This document shows, in pieces, positions 4,665 through 5,565 of a stretch of DNA of 5,565 nucleotides. Numbering within the stretch: position 1 is the first letter of the stretch; every line of letters starts with the position of its first letter. The notes beneath the pieces are model-generated. The model did no database searches and had not been told where the DNA came from. It saw nothing but the letters and a program-made list of their open reading frames with translations. The translations under genes and the position numbers were made by a program. This DNA is from Acidobacteriota bacterium (GTDB lineage: Bacteria > Acidobacteriota > Polarisedimenticolia > Gp22-AA2), in the NCBI GenBank assembly GCA_027297005.1, contig JAPUIN010000334.1, forward strand, positions 1 through 5,565. The letters are read 5' to 3'.

Positions 4665-5565
4665 TCAGGCCGTGGCCGCCCGCTCGGTGTCACTCATGTA
4701 GGTGGACAGGTGCGCGCCGAGCCGCGGGGTTCTCTGCGAATAGGTCGCACGGAGATCCTTCCCGAACAGCCGGAACTCCTCCGCGGCGACGCGGATGATC
4801 TGGCGCATCGCCTCGTTGGCAAGCACCGCCTCCGGCGTCGGCGCCGGACTGCGCGAGATGGCGAGCGTCCCCCCCGCGCCGAGCGAACGCGCGGCCTGGC
4901 GGGCGATGATCAGGGCTGCGGTGACGTGCCGCTCGAGAAAGAGCGACAGGGCCCGCTGGTGCTCACGATAACGGGCCTCGAGGGCCCCCTCGTCGAGTTC
5001 GGTCAGCCCTTCCTCGGTCGGGAAGTTGACAAATCGCTCCCGGCGATCCGGCGCACCAGGGACGTAGATGACGCTGTCCACATCACCGAACATGGCGAAG
5101 CATTCCGACACCGCCGTCGCCGAGGTCGGGTCGATCCCATGGAACTCGAGCCGGCCATCTCTCTGCGGCGCAATGGTCAGATTCCACCAGGGGGAGGCGG
5201 AGGATCGGCGCGACAGTCGCGGCACGAGGCGCGCCATCATGCCGTCATCGGCTGCCACGATGACGCGGCTCGAGCCCGACTCCAGCGACCAAGCCGCCAT
5301 GGCGCCGGCACGGTCGATCTCGGCGTCGGTCCGCGCGGTCGAGACGATGACGACCGTCCGCCCCGGCCCACCGATGTCGGAGCCACCCGGCGGCAAAGTA
5401 TCCCGGGAGAGCGGCAGTGTCGACACCTCCATCTGCTGCCCGGAGCCCGACAGCCCGCGCTGCGTGGCGAAGAAGACGGCTTCCGCCACCTCGGCGGGGT
5501 CCGGAGCCTTTTCGGGGTTCTGCCGGCGGAACGACTCCTTTATCTCGGGATCGGAGGCCGGATCC
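4665..5565 (-). CDS. Tandem SDR protein, C-terminal part; resembles malonyl-CoA reductase (N-terminus outside window)
   Basis: The visible 299 residues are open to the right edge, so this is the end of a longer protein; an internal GTG at 5489 need not be the start. Residues about 22-47 (PAEVAEAVFFA..RGLSGSGQQMEV) look like the last helix and strand of a classical SDR. A second Rossmann-like region follows (from about 67, GRTVVIVS). It lacks the glycine-rich TGxxxGxG motif and a YxxxK pair, so it is a degenerate, non-catalytic SDR copy. Recalled from memory, Chloroflexus malonyl-CoA reductase has the same order in both halves: an SDR C-terminus of type LSGETxEV, a degenerate SDR with a DP-containing turn before VDSVIYVPGAP, and an EHQ..L helix followed by (A)LANEAMRQIIRVAAEEF. 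That enzyme reduces malonyl-CoA to 3-hydroxypropionate with NADPH. A half-size homologue or another two-SDR protein is also possible. The product ends with TGA at 4665-4667, 217 nt upstream of the small gene's start. Confidence 0.65.
   Translation of the reverse strand, partial: DPASDPEIKESFRRQNPEKAPDPAEVAEAVFFATQRGLSGSGQQMEVSTLPLSRDTLPPGGSDIGGPGRTVVIVSTARTDAEIDRAGAMAAWSLESGSSRVIVAADDGMMARLVPRLSRRSSASPWWNLTIAPQRDGRLEFHGIDPTSATAVSECFAMFGDVDSVIYVPGAPDRRERFVNFPTEEGLTELDEGALEARYREHQRALSLFLERHVTAALIIARQAARSLGAGGTLAISRSPAPTPEAVLANEAMRQIIRVAAEEFRLFGKDLRATYSQRTPRLGAHLSTYMSDTERAATA

Noticed and set aside
4446..4701. Short plus-strand open frames across the gap 4448-4664
   Set aside because: They are Arg/Pro-rich, mutually overlapping, without family resemblance, and run over the repeats and the hairpin. 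The region is better read as non-coding.

Overview
The window is a GC-rich bacterial segment, roughly two-thirds G+C by eye, with strongly G/C-ending codons that create many long antisense shadow frames. ClpA, ClpS and Aat together with a cell-wall carboxypeptidase point to a Gram-negative-type bacterium. Acidobacteriota, Myxococcota/Desulfobacterota-like lineages or a high-GC proteobacterium all fit, and the sequence alone does not decide between them.

Layout from left to right. Positions 1-3412 on the minus strand hold a tight three-gene operon transcribed as aat, clpS, clpA. The clpA gene runs off the left edge and lacks only its C-terminus. Together the operon encodes the bacterial N-degron (N-end rule) route. 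Aat adds Leu/Phe to proteins with N-terminal Lys/Arg, ClpS recognises the resulting N-terminus, and ClpA unfolds the substrate for ClpP. ClpP itself is not in the window. The clpS ribosome-binding site overlaps the aat stop codon, so the two genes are probably translationally coupled.

Positions 3397-3428 form an AT-rich island between two divergent starts only 16 nt apart: aat on the minus strand and a VanY-type zinc D-Ala-D-Ala carboxypeptidase (3429-4070) on the plus strand. An imperfect 48-nt hairpin (4085-4132) lies downstream of the carboxypeptidase. It abuts the stop codon of a convergent minus-strand gene (4133-4447) encoding a small protein of unknown function with an excellent Shine-Dalgarno sequence.

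Positions 4448-4664 are non-coding. They hold three copies of a 12-bp direct repeat upstream of the small gene, and an 11-bp GC-rich hairpin that is probably the terminator of the next gene. Positions 4665-5565 on the minus strand are the C-terminal part of a tandem short-chain dehydrogenase/reductase (SDR) protein. Its order of segments resembles the SDR halves of bifunctional malonyl-CoA reductase of the 3-hydroxypropionate pathway. The gene is cut by the right edge.

Most of the window is a known system in a compact arrangement. The less ordinary items are the malonyl-CoA-reductase-like protein, the triple repeat in front of the small gene, the inserted Pro/Gly/Arg-rich linker in ClpA, and the nearly overlapping divergent starts. 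No CRISPR array, tRNA, rRNA, transposase or phage gene was seen.
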